This document shows positions 61,221-64,000 of a DNA stretch of 64,000 nucleotides, piece by piece. Source of the DNA: Flavobacteriaceae bacterium (GTDB taxonomy: Bacteria > Bacteroidota > Bacteroidia > Flavobacteriales > Flavobacteriaceae). Both the position numbers and the translations under genes were made by a program. The DNA lies in the NCBI GenBank assembly GCA_013001285.1, contig JABDMU010000034.1, positions 33,221-97,220 on the forward strand, read 5' to 3'. The notes under the pieces were generated by a model. The model made no database searches, was not told the origin of the DNA, and worked only from the letters and a program-made list of their open reading frames with translations. The stretch's first letter is position 1. Every line of letters starts with the position of its first letter.

Positions 61221-62099
61221 TCAATAATAAAGTTGATCTGTTTTTAAGTTTAAAAAACGCTGGGTGGCAAAATACGTACTGATCCAAGTGATCACTATTC
61301 CGATGAGGAAAATTCCAATAAATAAAATACCTAATAAAAAGGGGTTATTCAGCAATTCTAATTCAGGAAAAGTTTGATTAACGTAGTATAAAACTACAGC
61401 CATTCCAATGATAGCAATAAAGGCACCAAGCATTCCCAGTTTTACGCTTTTCCAGATGAATGGGCGTCTGATGAAGGTTTTGGTAGCGCCTACCATTTGC
61501 ATGGTCTTAATAATAAATCGTTTTGAGTAAACCGCAAGTCTGATCGAGCTATTTATAAGCAAAACAGCAATAACCGTAAAAAGGGAGCTAATGATCAACA
61601 CCCATAAACTGATGCGCTTTACATTACTATTCATAATCGAAACCAGGTCTTTATCATAACGCACGTCTTCAACAAATTTTTTGCTTGCCGTAGCCTGTGA
61701 TATACTGTCTAGTTTTTGGGCAGTCACAAATTCGGCCTTCAAATTAACATCAATTGAATTCTGTAAAGGATTATAACCCACATCATCTAAAAAATCTTCA
61801 CCATATTCGGTCTTCATAAAATTAGCAGCTTCATCTTTAGAGACGTATCTGGTTTCTTTCACATAATTTGATAAGGTCAAGCTTTTCTCTAATTGATCAA
61901 TCTCAACCTGTTTTGCCGATTCTTTTAAGTAAATGGTCATGACCACCCGTTCTTTAAAATTATCGGAGATGGTTTTTGCATTTAGAACCAACATGCCTAA
62001 CAATCCTAATAAAAAGAGGACCAAAGCAATACTTATAACCACTGAAAAATAGGAGGAAATTAGTCGACGTTTTTGATGTTTCTCAAAGGTTGAACTCAT
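61221..62099 (-). CDS. ftsX: cell division protein FtsX
   Basis: A 292-residue permease-like protein. One N-terminal helix (about 15-38) is followed by an extracytoplasmic domain (about 40-165) and three helices toward the C-terminus, the FtsX topology. TMQMVGATKTFIRRPFIWKS is the conserved loop that couples to FtsE. With FtsE (not in this window) it activates peptidoglycan hydrolases at the septum. Confidence 0.93.
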   Translation of the reverse strand: MSSTFEKHQKRRLISSYFSVVISIALVLFLLGLLGMLVLNAKTISDNFKERVVMTIYLKESAKQVEIDQLEKSLTLSNYVKETRYVSKDEAANFMKTEYGEDFLDDVGYNPLQNSIDVNLKAEFVTAQKLDSISQATASKKFVEDVRYDKDLVSIMNSNVKRISLWVLIISSLFTVIAVLLINSSIRLAVYSKRFIIKTMQMVGATKTFIRRPFIWKSVKLGMLGAFIAIIGMAVVLYYVNQTFPELELLNNPFLLGILFIGIFLIGIVITWISTYFATQRFLNLKTDQLYY

Positions 62100-62167
62100 G
62101 CATTAATTTAGTTGATGATGTAAAAATAAAAAAGTAAATTTATTATCTCTATTATTAACTCAAACTT

Positions 62168-63088
62168 ATGAACATTGTTGTCATTGGAGCAGGAGGTGTT
62201 GGAGGCTATTTTGGTGGAAAATTATCCCAGGCAGGATGTAACGTCACTTTTATTGCTCGTGGAAAGCATCTTGAGGCCATTAAGTTAAACGGACTTAAAG
62301 TAAAAAGCATTCACGGCGACTTTATTGTGCATCCTAAGGCAACGGACAATATTTCTGAGATCAGCAACCCAGATCTTGTTATTTTGGCTGTAAAAGCTTG
62401 GCAAATTAAGGATATTGCTAAAAAGCTCAAGCCTAGAATTTCTGATAAAACTATGATTTTGCCACTTCAAAATGGCGCAGATAATGCTGATCAATTACGA
62501 TCAATATTGAATAAGAATAACGTATTGGCTGGTTTTTGTAAAATTGTGAGTCGTATTGAAGCACCTGGGGTTATTGATCATTTTGCCCATGATCCTGAAA
62601 TTGTTTATGCAGAATATGACAATGTTAAAACAGATCGAGTCTACACCGTAAAAACCCTGCTTGATAAAGCAAATATCAAATGCCAAATATCGGAAGATAT
62701 CCATCTCGATATCTGGAAAAAATTTCTATTTATAACTACCGTGAGCGGTATAGGTGCCTTAACCCGTTCAGTTTTTGGGATCATGAGAGAAGATGATGGC
62801 ATACGACAGATTATGTACCAAACTGCCAATGAGATAGTCGCTGTAGCCAATGCAAAAGAAATATATCTTTCTAATAATGACATCGAATTGGTCTTTAAGG
62901 TCATCGATAATTTAAATTATAATACAACGGCTTCGATGCAACGAGATATCATGAATAAGCGCCCAAGTGAATTAGATAATTTCAACGGTTATATTGTAAG
63001 AACGGGCAAACAACTGCATATCTCAACACCAATTAATACCTTTATTTATAATTGTTTGTTGCCCCAGGAAAAATCAGCACGATCTTAG
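62168..63088 (+). CDS. panE: 2-dehydropantoate 2-reductase
   Basis: A 306-residue NADPH-dependent reductase making pantoate for CoA biosynthesis. The dinucleotide motif GAGGVGGYFGGKL opens the protein; ILPLQNGADN, the catalytic Lys segment DIWKKFLFITTVSG, and the C-terminal SMQRDIMNKRPSELDNFNGYIV with Asn and Glu ligands are present. PanE-like proteins can also act on other 2-oxo acids, so the symbol rests on homology. Ends 12 bases before the convergent EamA gene. Confidence 0.9.
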   Translation: MNIVVIGAGGVGGYFGGKLSQAGCNVTFIARGKHLEAIKLNGLKVKSIHGDFIVHPKATDNISEISNPDLVILAVKAWQIKDIAKKLKPRISDKTMILPLQNGADNADQLRSILNKNNVLAGFCKIVSRIEAPGVIDHFAHDPEIVYAEYDNVKTDRVYTVKTLLDKANIKCQISEDIHLDIWKKFLFITTVSGIGALTRSVFGIMREDDGIRQIMYQTANEIVAVANAKEIYLSNNDIELVFKVIDNLNYNTTASMQRDIMNKRPSELDNFNGYIVRTGKQLHISTPINTFIYNCLLPQEKSARS

Positions 63089-63100
63089 ATTATTTTGAAA

Positions 63101-64000
63101 CTACGCCAATTTATTTTTAGGCTCTTTACTAATTAAATATACACCAGAGATCACTAGCAAACAGCTCAGTATTTTGATGAGGTTAATGTCATCAGCATAC
63201 TTTTCACTTACTAAAAAATAACCATACAAACTCACCATGATAAAACTAACGGCTGGTTGCAGATATACATAACTGCTGTTTACTGAAGGCGACACATAAT
63301 TCAATGCATAAATATTAAAAAGGTAAGCAAAGAATGTGGTAAAAATCACCACAAATCCAATGACCAAATAGGTGTTAAGGTCAAAGTTCGAAAAGTCAGT
63401 CGAAATCAAATCGCCTATACCAAATGGGAACATAAAAATAAATCCGAACAAAAACACCCATGTAATAATGGTTATCGAATTATATTTAGTCATAAGAGGT
63501 TTTACAATTACTAAATAAAGTCCGTAACAACAGGCATTCAAAAAGACAAATAAATTACCCAACAATGAACTCGTTCCTCCCGAACTATTGCCATAGCCAA
63601 CTAAGATTACTGCGCCAATGCCGCCAATAGTGATCCCTAATACCTTATGTGTTGTGATCTTCTCTTTGAGCAAGAATGCACTAAATATGAGCACCATCAC
63701 AGGAATTGACGTAATTATAATAGAAGCGTCAATAGGCGAGGTTAAATTTAGCCCATTAAAAAATAATAATTGATTGGCAGCTGCTCCAAGTAGACCACAT
63801 AAAGCCAATCGTCCTAAATCCTTTTTAGAAACGGCTTCCTTAATAAATAGTTTAAGTATAAAAAACAGCAAACAACCAAAGAACAAACGAATAAAAACAA
63901 AGGCGGAAGGGCCAATTTTCTGAGGCATAATGCCTTTGGCGATGATATAATTTGCACCGTATATGACATTGGCACCCAAGAGGGCCAAATGGGCTTTAAT
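63101..64000 (-). CDS. EamA/DMT-family transporter (5' end outside the window)
   Basis: At least 299 residues, entering the window upstream of 64000: codons to the left edge (KAHLALLGANVIYGANYIIAKG) extend past the first in-window start, so the N-terminus is missing. About ten hydrophobic helices form two EamA repeats; the second half begins near NACCYGLYLVIVKPL. Substrate is unknown. A second EamA protein in this window (35168-36046) is only distantly similar. Confidence 0.87.
   Translation of the reverse strand: MKAHLALLGANVIYGANYIIAKGIMPQKIGPSAFVFIRLFFGCLLFFILKLFIKEAVSKKDLGRLALCGLLGAAANQLLFFNGLNLTSPIDASIIITSIPVMVLIFSAFLLKEKITTHKVLGITIGGIGAVILVGYGNSSGGTSSLLGNLFVFLNACCYGLYLVIVKPLMTKYNSITIITWVFLFGFIFMFPFGIGDLISTDFSNFDLNTYLVIGFVVIFTTFFAYLFNIYALNYVSPSVNSSYVYLQPAVSFIMVSLYGYFLVSEKYADDINLIKILSCLLVISGVYLISKEPKNKLA

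Noticed and set aside
1..64000. tRNA, rRNA, tmRNA, CRISPR array, transposase or prophage genes
   Set aside because: No conserved T-arm sequence, rRNA segment, regular repeat-spacer pattern, transposase DDE motif or phage structural gene was found on either strand.

Overview
The window looks like chromosome from a gliding, aerobic member of the Flavobacteriaceae (Bacteroidota). The evidence is low GC; promoters of the Bacteroidota type (-7 box TAnnTTTG, sometimes with a -33 TTG/TTTG); almost no Shine-Dalgarno sequences; the gliding/type IX secretion neighbours gldE and gldD; a type IX-sorted surface protein; a TonB-dependent receptor; many lipoproteins; and family-specific proteins such as DUF3127, DUF3098, DUF4199 and DUF4301. 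No rRNA, tRNA, transposase, prophage or CRISPR array was seen. Nearly all of the window is ordinary core genome, about 66 genes in short operons, and no gene-free stretch exceeds about 250 bases.

Layout. 0.1-7.3 kb: a small zinc-ribbon-like protein, an alpha/beta hydrolase, a BrnQ-type transporter, Xaa-Pro aminopeptidase, a glycine-rich membrane protein and a large BNR/sortilin-fold exported protein. 7.3-11 kb: a long imperfect inverted repeat, then the sdhCAB operon. 11-16.5 kb: a methionine/glutamine-type aminotransferase and an omega-amidase-like nitrilase (likely one salvage step), a GNAT enzyme, an Ig-like lipoprotein and ComF. 16.5-25.8 kb: a coiled-coil membrane protein, glycyl-tRNA synthetase, a type IX-sorted protein with a GEVED domain, and a very large outer-membrane protein. 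25.9-30.3 kb: exonuclease III, OmpA-like lipoprotein and aldo/keto reductase convergent with ribonuclease G. 30.5-34.6 kb: a 31-residue highly basic protein beside HU, then mutY-ssb-gldE-gldD. 34.6-41.3 kb: a heavy-metal-associated lipoprotein, an EamA transporter, a pair of M16 peptidases, DUF4199, and L21-L27, in which L21 carries a lysine/alanine linker and a helix-hairpin-helix tail.

41.5-49.8 kb: S-adenosylhomocysteinase, then a tightly packed operon (phosphopantetheinyl transferase, GGGP-synthase-like enzyme, PnuC-type transporter, NadR-kinase-like ATPase, DUF4301, ArfB), followed by a TPP riboswitch that controls a TonB-dependent receptor, presumably for thiamine uptake. 49.8-57.9 kb: a Rieske-like lipoprotein lacking cluster ligands, greA, a HIT protein, a sensor kinase, a flavin reductase, a DUF3127 OB-fold protein with an SSB-like tail, aat, two adjacent PPK2 kinases, tag and a thioredoxin-like protein. 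57.8-64 kb: a TonB-like protein, a small outer-membrane protein, then ftsX - (broken ORF) - DUF3098 - uppP - truB, a ketopantoate reductase and an EamA transporter that runs off the window end.

No obvious new multi-gene defence or biosynthetic system is present. The most unusual signals are regulatory or small: a ten-base Shine-Dalgarno-complementary sequence in the rplU leader, far from the start codon; SSB-type tails on two OB-fold proteins; the untracked 31-residue basic gene; a 109-base inverted repeat before sdhC; promoters that imply leaderless mRNAs, one of them lying inside a terminator U-tract; and a terminator-like hairpin at the start of the greA transcript.
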